Counted from the stretch's first letter, positions 45,310-57,013 are shown. The stretch: DNA of 64,000 nucleotides from Reticulitermes speratus (GCA_021186555.1 JAJKFL010000006.1:3879215-3943214); one strand, 5' to 3'. Program-made: numbers and translations. Notes: generated by a model not told the origin, from the letters alone.

Positions 45310-45495
45310 TTTCGGCAACCGTGACTTCAGGCTTCCACCGCGATGTTGACGAGATCTGTGATCTTCTGGGATATTACGCAGCGTCGAGTGGTAATCCTTT
45401 ACCGACTTTTCGGGTCAACGTATCGGTCTCAAAAACGTCGGTAAAAGGTTACCACTCGACGAAAGCGTAATATCCCAGAAGAGCGCAGATCTACG
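45310..45495. mobile_element. Hairpin MITE, internally shortened
   Basis: ttcaggcttccaccgcgatg, accgacttttcgggtcaacg, then directly aaaacgtcggtaaaaggtta and cccagaagagcgcagatct. The middle part with the cttcaagg stretch is missing. Confidence 0.75.
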
Positions 45496-46362
45496 TTCAG
45501 TAACGTAGGAAATACTCTGAAAGTTTTGGCACGCCTTCGGATAAACGGATGGAAGTAAGGCGAAACCAGCGTCTTCCCCCGATTTGAATATTTGCAGACT
45601 GCAGCTCCACGTTCCAGGAGGTTTTCGACGTACTATAGGGCGATTTCCATCGTTCTCCTGCATCTCCAGATCGCAGGCCAGCAGCAGTATGGCCTCCTGC
45701 GAGTTACAGTATAATTACCAGCGTCCTTTGCACCGTCGGTAACAGTGCCTACGTTCTTAGGCAGATCAGCTCCGCTGATATTGGCGACTGGCTGACTGCG
45801 CGCCATTCGGGATATTTGTTCAGTGCACTAGTTCTAATGCCAGGTCCCAGATGATTCTTTGAGTCCACCGACTGATAACATTACGTTTGGAATTAGGAAA
45901 ATATCTGGAATTAACTTGATACTGGCTACTTTTAGCCGAAACATGTAGTCACATTTCCTATCAGTTAACTTGATATTGTACGTATTAATACAACAGCAGT
46001 GTAAAGTGAATTTTAAAGTTACACATTTGTTGTTACTGTTTATGGATAAGAAATTTGTCACCTTGATGTAAGAACAAAATCTGGAATTAGAGCGTTAGGA
46101 AACAAATGTTTTGTGGTTAATCCAGCATTGAAAGATTGCTTAACTGACTAGTGAATCGGGGAATAAAAATGGCTACGCAAATGAGAAATTTCACGCTGAG
46201 TCATGCAGTTAGATATGGCAAAGGAGGAGGAGTTATCACACGGGAAAGAGAAGAAACAGAAAGACACTGCAACATAGACAGCTTAGTCTAATGCCATCTC
46301 GAATATCGGAACAGAGGAGAAGGAACTGTGTTAATATTCTGAAGCACGAGATTGTTCTGAAT
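45496..46362. other. No gene; GC-richer patch at 45650-45820
   Basis: 45656-45740 codes for a short Ser/Gln-rich stretch but has stops in all frames soon after; I cannot tie it to Sox. A ccgaaacatgtag motif lies at 45938. Otherwise nothing recognised. Confidence 0.4.
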
Positions 46363-47787
46363 TATAATCAAAGACTCAGTCCGTACCGCGCAGTAAAACA
46401 CATCCGTCTCAGTTATACAAACCAGTCAGTTAATGTTGTACAGTGAAATAATCGCTGTTTGTTCTGAGATCCACACAAAACACATAAATACAGTCCGTAC
46501 CGCGCAGTAAACACACTCCGTCTCAGTTATACAAACCAGTCAGTTAATGTTGTACAGTGAAATAATCGCTGTTTGTTCTGAGATCCACACAAAACACATA
46601 AATACAGTCCGTACCGCGCAGTAAACACACTCCGTCTCAGTTATACAAACCAGTCAGTTAATGCTGTACAGTGAAATAATCGCTGTTTGTTCTGAGATCC
46701 ACACAAAGCACATAAATACAGTCCGTACCGCGCAGTAAACACACTCCTCAGTTATACAAACTAGTCAGTTAATGCTGTACAGTGAAATCATCTCTGTTTG
46801 TTCTGAGATCCACACAAAACACATAAATACAGTCCGTACCGCGCAGTAAACACACTCCGTCTCAGTTATACAAACCAGTCAGTTAATGCTGTACAGTGAA
46901 ATAATCGCTGTTTGTTCTGAGATCCACACAAAACACATAAATACAGTCCGTACCGCGCAGTAAACACACTCCGTCTCAGTTATACAAACCAGTCAGTTAA
47001 TGCTGTACAGTGAAATCATCTCTGTTTGTTCTGAGATCCACACAAAACACATAAATACAGTCCGTACCGCGCAGTAAACACACTCCGTCTCAGTTATACA
47101 AACCAGTCAGTTAATGCTGTACAGTGAAATAATCGCTGTTTGTTCTGAGATCCACACAAAACACATAAATACAGTCCGTACCGCGCAGTAAACACACTCC
47201 GTCTCAGTTATACAAACCAGTCAGTTAATGCTGTACAGTGAAATAATCGCTGTTTGTTCTGAGATCCACACAAAACACATAAATACAGTCCGTACCGCGC
47301 AGTAAACACACTCCGTCTCAGTTATACAAACCAGTCAGTTAATGTTGTACAGTGAAATAATCGCTGTTTGTTCTGAGATCCACACAAAACACACAAATAC
47401 ACTGTGTGGGCAGAAAGTAGAATTGTTGAATGTTAAACCTGGTGGTACATATAGTGACCACTGGGCTTTAGAGGGGATAGTTAAAGACCCAGTCCGTACC
47501 GCGCAGTAAACACACTCCGTCTCAGTTATACAAACCAGTCAGTTAATGTTGTACAGTGAAATAATCGCTGTTTGTTCTGAGATCCACACAAAACATAGAA
47601 ATACAGTCCGTACCGCGCAGTAAACACACTCCGTCTCAGTTATACAAACCAGTCAGTTAATGCTGTACAGTGAAATAATCGCTGTTTGTTCTGAGATCCA
47701 CACAAAACACATAAATACACTGTGTGGGCAGAACGTAGAATTTGTGAATGTTAAACCTGGTGGTACATATAGTAACCACTGGGCCTT
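46363..47787 (-). mobile_element. Two joined piggyBac-like MITEs with 114-bp monomers (9 + 2)
   Basis: Same plan as 44406-45170 in the same orientation: tail (atcaaagactcagtccgtac), nine monomers, reversed leader ending gggctttagaggggatag, a second tail, two monomers and a second leader ending ccactgggccttagtggg. The junction gaggggatagttaaagaccc is the same in both loci, so they are copies of one segment with different monomer numbers. Confidence 0.88.
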
Positions 47788-47893
47788 AGTGGGTTCACGA
47801 ATCCCTCAGTAACTCAATATGTGTCGTCAAGTCGCCGGACAGTTTATGCACTGTAAAACTTTTCGAATAAATCTGTCAACGTCCAAGTAAAGA
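47788..47893. repeat. Duplicated flank, copy 2
   Basis: Matches 45171-45273 almost exactly, then diverges at acaacgacattcgcc. It fixes the right border of the duplicated segment. Confidence 0.92.
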
Positions 47894-48312
47894 CAACGAC
47901 ATTCGCCACAACGTCCTGACCAAATCGTACATCTTACTATGTGATATATATCGACAGCCTTTCACCGATTAAAGCAACCGAGGCGTGACTCTAAACACTT
48001 ACCTTCATCTAGTGTCCACCATACCTCCACCAGAAGTCCCAGGCTCATTGTGGGATTTAACGCAAATTATTCAAAAGTAATTTTACTCTATCATTTGACG
48101 AGATATAGCTGAATTATACCTTCACTGTTATTTCAGTGTAGTGAAGTGCTCGGATAATCAGGACAAAACTTGGCACTAGTATTTAGACATCATATCCACG
48201 GATCATTCATTTCGAGCACCTTAAATGTTTACGTAAATATCTACAGAGAAACGTCTCCCAAATAGGTTTCTCTTATCTGCAAACTATTAAAGAAAATGCT
48301 ATTTTCATAACA
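47894..48312. other. No gene recognised
   Basis: Mixed AT-rich sequence with no domain. Confidence 0.5.
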
Positions 48313-48905
48313 CAGTGTTACCCAAACTTTCGTCCACGGAAGAACTCCTAAATCAATTCTCCACATCCCAAGAAACCCTGACATGTGAGAACGACAGCAA
48401 AACAAAGCGGCAGTTGGTAGCGTGCGGAGATAATTCCAGTATTGCCAATGCCGGACAAAAGTTCCCGCGACATTTCGAGGGATATTTGGCATTTTTCACG
48501 GTATTATAAAATGCGTAGTCAGTATAGCTACTCGCTACGGGCTGGACGGTCCGGGGATCGAATAGCGGTGAGGGCGAGATTTTTAACACCCGTCCAGACC
48601 GGCCCTGGCGCCCACCCAGCCTCCTATACAATGGGTACCGGGTCTCTTTCCCGGGAGTAAAGCGACCCGGGCGTGGAGTTGACCACAAACCCTCATCTAG
48701 TGTCAGGGTTAAAGAAAGAGTAGAGCTATACCTCTACTCCCCCTCTGGGTCTTCGTGGTCTGTTATAGGGTGAACTTTACCTTTACCTTTATTGCCAGAT
48801 GCCGGATAAAACTTCCCGCGATATTTCGAGGGATATTTGGCATTTAAAATATTTTATGTACTTACTCCACGAATTGTTGCGGAACCCCAAAAGATGTTCT
48901 GCTGA
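48313..48905. mobile_element. hAT-like MITE interrupted by a SINE
   Basis: Left end cagtgttacccaaactttcg and later ggcagttggtagcgtgcgga, tgccaatgccggacaaaagt, gacatttcgagggatatttg. After the SINE (48515-48795) the last module is repeated at 48792-48845 with changes (tgccagatgccggataaaac). Then comes attgttgcggaaccccaaaa near the right end. Related to 3377-3620. Confidence 0.6.
48515..48795 (+). mobile_element. tRNA-derived SINE, family A, nested
   Basis: Head tcagtatagctactcgctac (first bases lost), B-box gggatcgaatagcgg (altered), body acaatgggtaccgggtctct, ccgggagtaaagcgacc, tail cctttacctttacctttatt. It lies between two copies of the same 55-bp hAT module. Confidence 0.85.
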
Positions 48906-48955
48906 AAGCTAGAGCTAAGCGGAGCCGTGGTCGGGAAACATTTGTCACAATATGT

Positions 48956-50219
48956 TTAACCCTCTACAGACCAGTGGTCAGTATACGTACCACCATGTTT
49001 AACAGTCACAAATTCTACGTTCTGCCCACACAGTGTATTTATGTGTTTTGTGTGGATCTCAGAACAAACAGCGATTATTTCACTGTACAGCATTAACTGG
49101 CTGGTTTGTATAACTGAGACGGAGTGTGTTTACTGCGCGGTACGGACTATATTTATGTGTTTTGTGTGGATCTCAGAACAAACAGCGATTATTTCACTGT
49201 ACAACATTAACTGACTGGTTTGTATAACTGAGACGGAGTGTGTTTACTGCTCGGTACGGACTGTATTTATGTGTTTTTTGTGGATCTCAGAACAAACAGC
49301 GATTATTTCACTGTACAGCATTAACTGACTGGTTTGTATAACTGAGACGGAGTGTGTTTACTGCGCGGTACGGACTGTATTTATGTGTTTTGTGTGGATC
49401 TCAGAACAAACAGCGATTATTTCACTGTACAACATTAACTGACTGGTTTGTATAACTGAGACGGAGTGTGTTTACTGCGCGGTACGGACTGTATTTATGT
49501 GTTTTGTGTGGATCTCAGAACAAACAGCGATTATTTCACTGTACAACATTAACTGACTGGTTTGTATAACTGAGACGGAGTGTGTTTACTGCGCGGTACG
49601 GACTGTATTTATGTGTTTTGTGTGGATCTCAGAACAAACAGCGATTATTTCACTGTACAACATTAACTGACTGGTTTGTATAACTGAGACGGAGTGTGTT
49701 TACTGCGCGGTACGGACTGTATTTATGTGTTTTGTGTGGATCTCAGAACAAACAGCGATTATTTCACTGTACAACATTAACTGACTGGTTTGTATAACTG
49801 AGACGGAGTGTGTTTACTGCGCGGTACGGACTGTATTTATGTGTTTTGTGTGGATCTCAGAACAAACAGCGATTATTTCACTGTACAACATTAACTGACT
49901 GGTTTGTATAACTGAGACGGAGTGTGTTTACTGCGCGGTACGGACTGTATTTATGTGTTTTGTGTGGATCTCAGAACAAACAGCGATTATTTCACTGTAC
50001 AACATTAACTGACTGGTTTGTATAACTGAGACGGAGTGTGTTTACTGCGCGGTACGGACTGTATTTATGTGTTTTGTGTGGATCTCAGAACAAACAGCGA
50101 TTATTTCACTGTACAACATTAACTGACTGGTTTGTATAACTGAGACGGAGTGTGTTTACTGCGCAGTACGGACTGAGTCTTTAAATAAAGCAGATTACGT
50201 TTCGTCTTTAAAGAGTTAA
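48956..50219 (+). mobile_element. Complete piggyBac-like MITE with ten 114-bp monomers
   Basis: Best-defined member. TTAA at 48956-48959, left end ccctctacagaccagtgg, leader, ten monomers, exit ctgagtctttaaataaagca, right end gtctttaaagag, TTAA at 50216-50219. The two ends form imperfect inverted repeats (ccctctacag against ctctttaaag). Length about 1.26 kb, non-coding, so it would need a transposase from elsewhere. Confidence 0.9.
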
Positions 50220-50289
50220 CAGTGAAAAATATTATTGTTGAAAACTGACGCTAGCCCTTTGTTACACCACAGTGCTTCGCAGCATAGCT

Positions 50290-50465
50290 GAAGAAACGGT
50301 AAAGATGAAGGTGTGCACGCCACGAAGGCATATAGGGGGAGCAGACTTATAACTCCACTCATTCTTAACATAGGCATTAGATAAACACTAGAAGAATTTG
50401 AGCCGTCAACTTGACGCCCCGGACGCTTTACCCCTGGTATAAGAACCTCCAGGTGCCCATTAACC
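50290..50465 (-). mobile_element. SINE family A fragment
   Basis: Minus-strand 3' body only: ggggtaaagcgtccggggcg, and the 3' end with ctccccctatatgccttcgt. No tRNA-like head. Confidence 0.6.
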
Positions 50466-50576
50466 TGAAGAGCAGTAAGACGATTCGTTCAAATTAACAA
50501 ACGCGTTGCCACTGATGCATGAAAATAAAATATAAATAAATAAAATAAAAAATGAAAGCAGAAAATTTGGTACGTT

Positions 50577-51240
50577 AGTATATAAAATCGTGATCCGACA
50601 AATGTACACCCTTTATTATCTGCTATTTAATACAGTTTCTCTTGTTCGGACACCATACAGTCAGTACACCAGTAACAAACAAACGTTGAACATGAAGTAG
50701 CTGATACAGTGTCGACAAACTGAACACAGTTAACGATATTTTATCTACCTAACTTACATATTTAAATGAGTACCGTACGTGTATCACGCGTTGGCGCATT
50801 TGGTTGAGGCACTGCGCTATAAGCCGGAAGGTCGCGGGTTCGATTCCCGATGGTGTCATTGGAATTTTTTATTGACATAATCCTTTCGGTCGCACTATGG
50901 CCCTGAGGTCGACTCAGCCTCTAACAGAAATGAGTACCAGGAGTATTTCCTGGGGGTAAAGGCGGCCGGTGAGTAGGGCTGACAACCTTACAACCTTCAT
51001 GTGCCGATTTTCTAGAAATCTGGGAGCCTCGACCTCCTGGAACCCTAAGGGCCTGTCCAGGTCTGTAATGGGATTGCTTTACCATTTTTACCATACGTGT
51101 ATAGCTGGTGTAATAAACAACTGAGTCCCTGAAGATGAACTGTAACATAGTTCGAAACATGTTGGACTATTTTAATATAAACTGTATTAAATAACAGATA
51201 ATAAAGGGTGTACATTTGTCGGAACAAGATTTTATGTAAT
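50577..51240. mobile_element. Foldback element, second member, with SINE C inside
   Basis: Left end tataaaatcgtgatccgaca to tttaatacagttt (about 60 bp). Right arm 51088-51240 (cgtgtatagctggtgtaata, gaagatgaactgtaacatag, acatttgtcggaacaagatt) is the same sequence as the right arm of 9475-10348. The paired ends are shorter here, so this may be nearer to the original form. Confidence 0.8.
50787..51085 (+). mobile_element. tRNA-derived SINE, family C
   Basis: Head gcgttggcgcatttggttga, B-box gggttcgattcccgatgg, body gaaatgagtaccaggagtat and ctgggggtaaaggcggccgg, 3' end aatgggattgctttacc. Well preserved. Confidence 0.88.
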
Positions 51241-52289
51241 CAAGAAAATATACGATACAAATAACAGAAAGTTTCTACGTTAGGTCACTTTAGTTTTGAC
51301 ATCTCTGTTTTTGTGACATCACAAACATCACTTCATTAACAAATGCCGGGAAGCGACCCACGATATCGCGAGGATGAGACGCATTCCACCGGGCGTCAGT
51401 GTTTCATTTTGAGCAGGTTTGGTCCCATTCATGTGGTACAAACTTGTCCCTACAGAACAATTAATGGGGACAGGTGGTCGTCATAAAAGGTGTTTTGAAA
51501 CGATTGTAGTGTCCGTAAGATAATCGTTACACACAGTCGAGAAGTTTAAAAATATATATTCTGTTTCCCAGCAGGCGTCCAATAAATTTTGGTCTAAGGA
51601 CGCTGCTCTTATGAATGCGTGCTGGCGAGGAATCTTTCGCAGTAAAGAGATACAGGATGTACATATTTCATGGCGAACTTGCACACAAATATGCCACAAA
51701 GAGAAATGACGATCAAAAGAATGGGGGGAAAGAAATTTTGTGGAAGGGAGTTAGAACCCGTAACTCAATAAATGCTCAACCGTGTAACACTTTACATGAT
51801 AACAAAACGAAAAAAAAAATTACTGATGATAATGATTCAGATGTTTTCATACGTATATCGCGCTAAGTCAGCAACTTCCAAACAGACTGATTGCTTTTAC
51901 TTTGGCCTCTGCAGCTAAATGCCGTCGACGCAAGCATTCTATATATCTGCCAATCAGTACAGTGTTACTATAGTCGTGTTAACTCGCGTCAGCAAGGAGT
52001 TTAGTAATATTGCTGTTAGTCATTATAAATGCAATTGTCACATGTTTCGACCTGTATTTAGATAATATTCAGGCCAATATTCATATACAATAAATTGCAC
52101 TTACATGATTAAATATGTAAGCCATATTGAGATTTAAGTCTGTACTTATGATACATTGCTATTTATCGGAAATTGCGAAGTTAAAACATTTTACCTCCTT
52201 TTGGACCCGCCCTCAATACACCACTATATATTAACATAAAATTTTAGGCTTATCAAAAAAATGCCTATTAGCCGTTTTTTTTTTCAATT
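51241..52289. other. No gene; degraded element near 52030
   Basis: At 52032-52065 tcacatgtttcgacctgtat is followed by aatattcaggcc, a weaker form of the bipartite motif. Frames at 51481-51866 have no domain. Confidence 0.5.
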
Positions 52290-52465
52290 TTAAATATTGA
52301 AGTCTTCTGGGACATAAAGTTTGTAATTTTTTTAGACAGAACCGACGTTTCGGGGAAAGAAAAATATTGCACTTTCCTGGGATATGAATTAGAAAGCAGC
52401 GTCCTCCGAAACGCCGGTATGTCTACTAAACTACACGGCGTCATATCCCAGCACACCGTGGATGT
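52290..52465. mobile_element. Hairpin element, short form
   Basis: Left arm gaagtcttctgggacataaa, accgacgtttcggggaaaga; right arm tcctccgaaacgccggtatg, actacacggcgtcatatccc. Pairs over about 60 bp with mismatches; sister of 44220-44370. Confidence 0.7.
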
Positions 52466-53223
52466 TCATATCCACTGTTGTCAGAACGTACAATGTTATG
52501 TTTTTAAGAGTGAAACTGTACAAATTAATACCCTGGACAACCCTACTGTTGTCACAAGAGCGCGCTGGGGTCGCGGCTTTTCGATGTTGTTATGGCCACT
52601 GCAATTCGTCACTTGACCTTTTTGTGCAACCCTGTGATGTGTGAATATATAACAACATTGTCTACGACCTAACTTATTGGACTGCAAGAAAAATGAATCA
52701 ACATTAAAATCGACAACCAAATAAAGGCATTTATTGTGGTGTCAAAGGGCAGTAATACGTTAGAAGTTGTAAGACATGTTCACAACACAACCCAGTGTAA
52801 CGTAACATGTCAAAATGTAAGTTTACTTTATATATGTCGAAGCATCGGAACAAAATAACTGCCAGTCCACTTCACATCCGCAGCACGCAATATATTAGAG
52901 CATAAAGTTCTTGTAAATATAATTAATAATCAACTCTTTACGTCATATAAAACACGCTGCGTCTCTTATGTATCCAAACTGTATTAAACGTTTCATGTAA
53001 TCTTAAAAGGAAGAAATTGTGCGGGGTCGGAAAAGTAGCCCTTTTCCATTACAAAATTATTTCCGTTTCACGCACTTTCATTTACCCGCTAAACTTTTCA
53101 CGAAAGCAATCCAAAAACAAGGGGAGACACTTGCAAATCAAAAGACTTGTTTTCAAATCAACTGTACTGAAAGCAGTCATTATTTATTTCCTATATCCTA
53201 AATCGTCAATAAACACTAATGTT
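52466..53223. other. No gene recognised
   Basis: AT-rich; frames at 53017-53334 run into the next tandem array and are not supported. Confidence 0.5.
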
Positions 53224-53947
53224 ACCTACGGGCATATTAGGTTCTGCATGTACGTTCTTACACTACTGGTACCTACGGGCATATTAGGTTCTGCATGTAC
53301 ATTCTTACTCCACTGGTACCTACGGGCATATTAGGTTCTGCATGTACATTCTTACACTACTGGTACCTACGGGCATATTAGGTTCTGCATGTACATTCTT
53401 ACACTACTGGTACCTACGGGCATATTAGGTTCTGCATGTACATTCTTACACTACTGGTACCTACGGGCATATTAGGTTCTGCATGTACATTCTTACACTA
53501 CTGGTACCTACGGGCATATTAGGTTCTGCATGTACGTTCTTACACTACTGGTACCTACGGGCATATTAGGTTCTGCATGTACGTTCTTACACTACTGGTA
53601 CCTACGGGCATATTAGGTTCTGCATGTACATTCTTACACTACTGGTACCTACGGGCATATTAGGTTCTGCATGTACATTCTTACACTACTGGTACCTACG
53701 GGCATATTAGGTTCTGCATGTACGTTCTTACACTACTGGTACCTACGGGCATATTAGGTTCTGCATGTACATTCTTACTCCACTGGTACCTACGGGCATA
53801 TTAGGTTCTGCATGTACATTCTTACACTACTGGTACCTACGGGCATATTAGGTTCTGCATGTACATTCTTACACTACTGGTACCTACGGGCATATTAGGT
53901 TCTGCATGTACATTCTTACACTACTGGTACCTACGGGCATATTAGGT
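53224..53947. repeat. 47-bp tandem array, about 15 units
   Basis: Unit acctacgggcatattaggtt plus ctgcatgtacattcttacactactggt. Variants gtacGttc/gtacAttc and tactCCactg/tacACTactg recur in a pattern that suggests block copying. Same period as 36112-39125 but an unrelated sequence. It ends in ttagttagttag. Confidence 0.96.
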
Positions 53948-54440
53948 TAGTTAGTTAGCATATTAGATTAGTTCCTACTTTATATTGCAAAAAAAGACGA
54001 AATAAATGGGTTTTGCGAATTTGGTTCGGAGACGTGCAAATGCAGGAAGGTGTCGGGTGTTAATACACCGTCAATTGAACACAAAAGGTGACAATATCAA
54101 ATAATATTTACACCTTTTTTTGAAATCTGAACATCGACAGCTTACATTAGCATTTCATTCCGCATAATCTTTACCGTTTCACCAAACATCCGATCTCCAC
54201 GCAGCATTACATAAGCCACACTTCGTAACATTATACATCTGACAAGGGCACAATCTGCCATTTATAAATGACGATCATATTTAGTGATCGTAACAACTCA
54301 CCTGAAGGAAACAGACCTTGGGTGACCAAAGGGCAGATGGAGTAGCCTAATGATCAAACGGATGTTAAAGAAATAAAGTGCTAGGATATCGATTGGATTC
54401 AGCTGGCTCCGGTTATGTCTAGTGGACAAGGTAACGAGGC
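53948..54440. other. No gene recognised
   Basis: Mixed sequence with no domain or repeat match. Confidence 0.5.
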
Positions 54441-54945
54441 TTCGGAGTATATAACTAACTAACTCCATGTAGCACAGTCCTTCTTGAGAAGCTAACAGGT
54501 CGTCAGCTAGTTAAGAAATTCCCGCGTTTTATGGAACCCGAAGGTTCATTACCGCACTCACAAGAGCACAGCTTAGCCATATTAACTAACTAACTAACTA
54601 ACTAACTCCATGTAGCACAGTCCTTCTTGAGAAGCTAACAGGTCGTCAGCTAGTCAAGAAATTCCCCGCGTTTTATGGAACCCGAAGGTTCATTACCGCA
54701 CTCACAAGAGCACAGCTTAGCCATATTAACTAACTAACTAACTAACTCCATGTAGCACAGTCCTTCTTGAGAAGCTGACAGTTCCTCAGCTAGTCAAGAA
54801 ATTCCCCCGCGTTTTATGGAACCCGAAGGTTCATTACCGCAATCACAACAGCCCGCCACCTCTCCCTATCCTGAGCCATATCAATCCAGTCCATGCCCCC
54901 CCCCCCCCCAATCCCACTTCTTGAAGATTCATTGTAATAACATCC
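54441..54945 (-). mobile_element. LINE family B 3' ends in tandem, three copies
   Basis: The 3' end (aactccatgtagcacagtcc ... ggaacccgaaggttcattac) starts at 54461, 54604 and 54744. Copies 1 and 2 are followed by gagcacagcttagccatatt and a TAAC run. The third runs on into the coding end (cacaacagcccgccacctct, minus-strand frame with [19 protein letters not shown]) and stops near 54945. Spacing varies with the TAAC count. Confidence 0.88.
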
Positions 54946-55410
54946 TCCAATTTCGGAGTGTATAAACAAGTAATATTTTTCGGTAACTGAGCTACTATTA
55001 ACTCCTCAAGCGGCACTGCGCTGCATGGAGTTATAACAACAGACACGTGCATTGTGTTGTAAAACGTACAGCAAGTTACATTATGAACTGACATTTACAT
55101 GAGAAACAGTTACAGAGTGCGTAGGGAATATTGCTGACTGACAAGGAGAAAGGCACTACTTAGTAATGAGTAATGACATGTCAAGATTAATTTTCTATGT
55201 GTCATAGACGACACGTATGATGATGCTTCATAATTTCGTCGTCAGAATGCGGTACAATGCAGCGTCCGGTAACACAGACATATATACAGCTGATAAATCA
55301 CCAAGAGCCAATCAAGACACCATCCTCCCCAAAAATGTACTTCCTGTCACGTAACAGTACAGAAGTTATCAGTGGGTGGCCTGCGGACCGTTACTGGCTC
55401 TCCAGAAATA
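54946..55410. other. No gene recognised
   Basis: Frame 55257-55463 spans into the mariner-like MITE and has no domain. Confidence 0.5.
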
Positions 55411-55862
55411 CAGGTAGGACCCGTTTTACGACAGGGTTAGGTTCCAACAAAACAGGGTCGTAAAATGAAAAGTCTTAAAACGATACCAAAATAGGACCCG
55501 TTTTAGGACAGAGTTAGGTTCCAGCAAAACAGGGTCGTAAAATGAAAAGTCGTAAAACGAGACCAAAATAGGACCCGTTTTACGACAGAGTTAGGTTCCA
55601 GCAAAACAGGGTCGTAAAATGAAAAGTCGTAAAACGAGACCAAAATAGGATCCGTTTTACGACAGGGTTAGGTTCCAGCAAAACAGGGTCGTAAAATGAA
55701 AAGTCGTAAAACGAGACCAAAATATAATGTAATTGAATGAGATAGGTTCCAAAATTCCTAACATTTTTCCAAGTGTGTACTAATATTTAAGGTAATATTT
55801 TGAAACAGTCGTTAATGTGAAAAGTCGTAAAATGGACCGTCGTAAAACGGGACCTACCTGTA
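55411..55862. mobile_element. Tc1/mariner-like MITE with four internal 77-bp repeats
   Basis: Ends caggtaggacccgttttacg and, inverted, caggtaggtcccgttttacg, each next to TA. Inside, a 77-bp unit starts taggacccgttttacgacag at 55415, 55492, 55569 and 55646; each unit begins with part of the terminal repeat itself and also contains gtcgtaaaatgaaaagtcgt. The right third (55725-55840) is single copy. No transposase. Confidence 0.85.
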
Positions 55863-56206
55863 TAGGTCTGTCCTATGCACTTGAGATAAGGGAATGTGGT
55901 GCGTTCTGAAGGGTGTAAAGAATTTGTAACCTTTTATGCACAAAGGTCGTCCAAATAGCTGGCGAAAGTTCAGTTTGCGCCTCACACTAAGCAGTCACAG
56001 TCTCCATTATAAGGAACAATTTGTTACCGCTGTTTAGGGAAACAGTCAATGATTAGGCACTTGTGAGACTCTTAACAAATACATTAATACACAGTGCTTG
56101 GAAACTGTAGACATTTTAGCGGGTGGTGCGATGGTTATGACTGTGTTGTCAGGTGTTAAAGGTCAGACGTCCGTGTTCTTGGAAGGAATTACTCGCATAA
56201 TGACAA
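55863..56206. other. No gene recognised
   Basis: Unique-looking spacer between two mobile elements. Confidence 0.45.
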
Positions 56207-57013
56207 TTAACCTTATAACGCCTGCTGGTTACTATATGTACCACCATGTTTAACATTCACAAATTCTACGTTCTGCCCACACAGTGTATTTATGTGTTTT
56301 GTGTGGATCTCAGAACAAACAGCGATTATTTCACTGTACAGCATTAACTGACTGGTTTGTGTAACTGAGACGGAGTGTGTTTACTGCGCGGTACGGACTG
56401 TATTTATGTGTTTTGTGTGGATCTCAGAACAAACAGCGATTATTTCACTGTACAGCATTAACTGACTGGTTTGTATAACTGAGACGGAGTGTGTTTACTG
56501 CGCGGTACGGACTGTATTTATGTGTTTTGTGTGGATCTCAGAACAAACAGCGATTATTTCACTGTACAACATTAACTGACTGGTTTGTATAACTGAGACG
56601 GAGTGTGTTTACTGCGCGGTACGGACTGTATTTATGTGTTTTGTGTGGATCTCAGAACAAACAGCGATTATTTCACTGTACAGCATTAACTGACTGGTTT
56701 GTATAACTGAGACGGAGTGTGTTTACTGCGCGGTACGGACTGTATTTATGTGTTTTGTGTGGATCTCAGAACAAACAGCGATTATTTCACTGTACAACAT
56801 TAACTGACTGGTTTGTATAACTGAGACGGAGTGTGTTTACTGCGCGGTACGGACTGTATTTATGTGTTTTGTGTGGATCTCAGAACAAACAGCGATTATT
56901 TCACTGTACAACATTAACTGACTGTTTTGTATAACTGAGACGGAGTGTGTTTACTGCGCGGTACGAGCTGAGTGTTTAAATAAAACAGTTATACTTCGTC
57001 TTTAAAGGTTTAA
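56207..57013 (+). mobile_element. Complete piggyBac-like MITE with six 114-bp monomers
   Basis: TTAA at 56207-56210, left end ccttataacgcctgctgg, leader (accaccatgtttaacatt, ttctgcccacacagtg), six monomers, exit gagctgagtgtttaaataaa, right end ttcgtctttaaaggt, TTAA at 57010-57013. The terminal motif is somewhat decayed on the left. Confidence 0.88.

Noticed and set aside
45656-45745. Candidate Sox C-terminal exon (Ser/Gln-rich reading)
   Set aside because: Phase and sequence do not continue the Sox protein, and no acceptor is visible.
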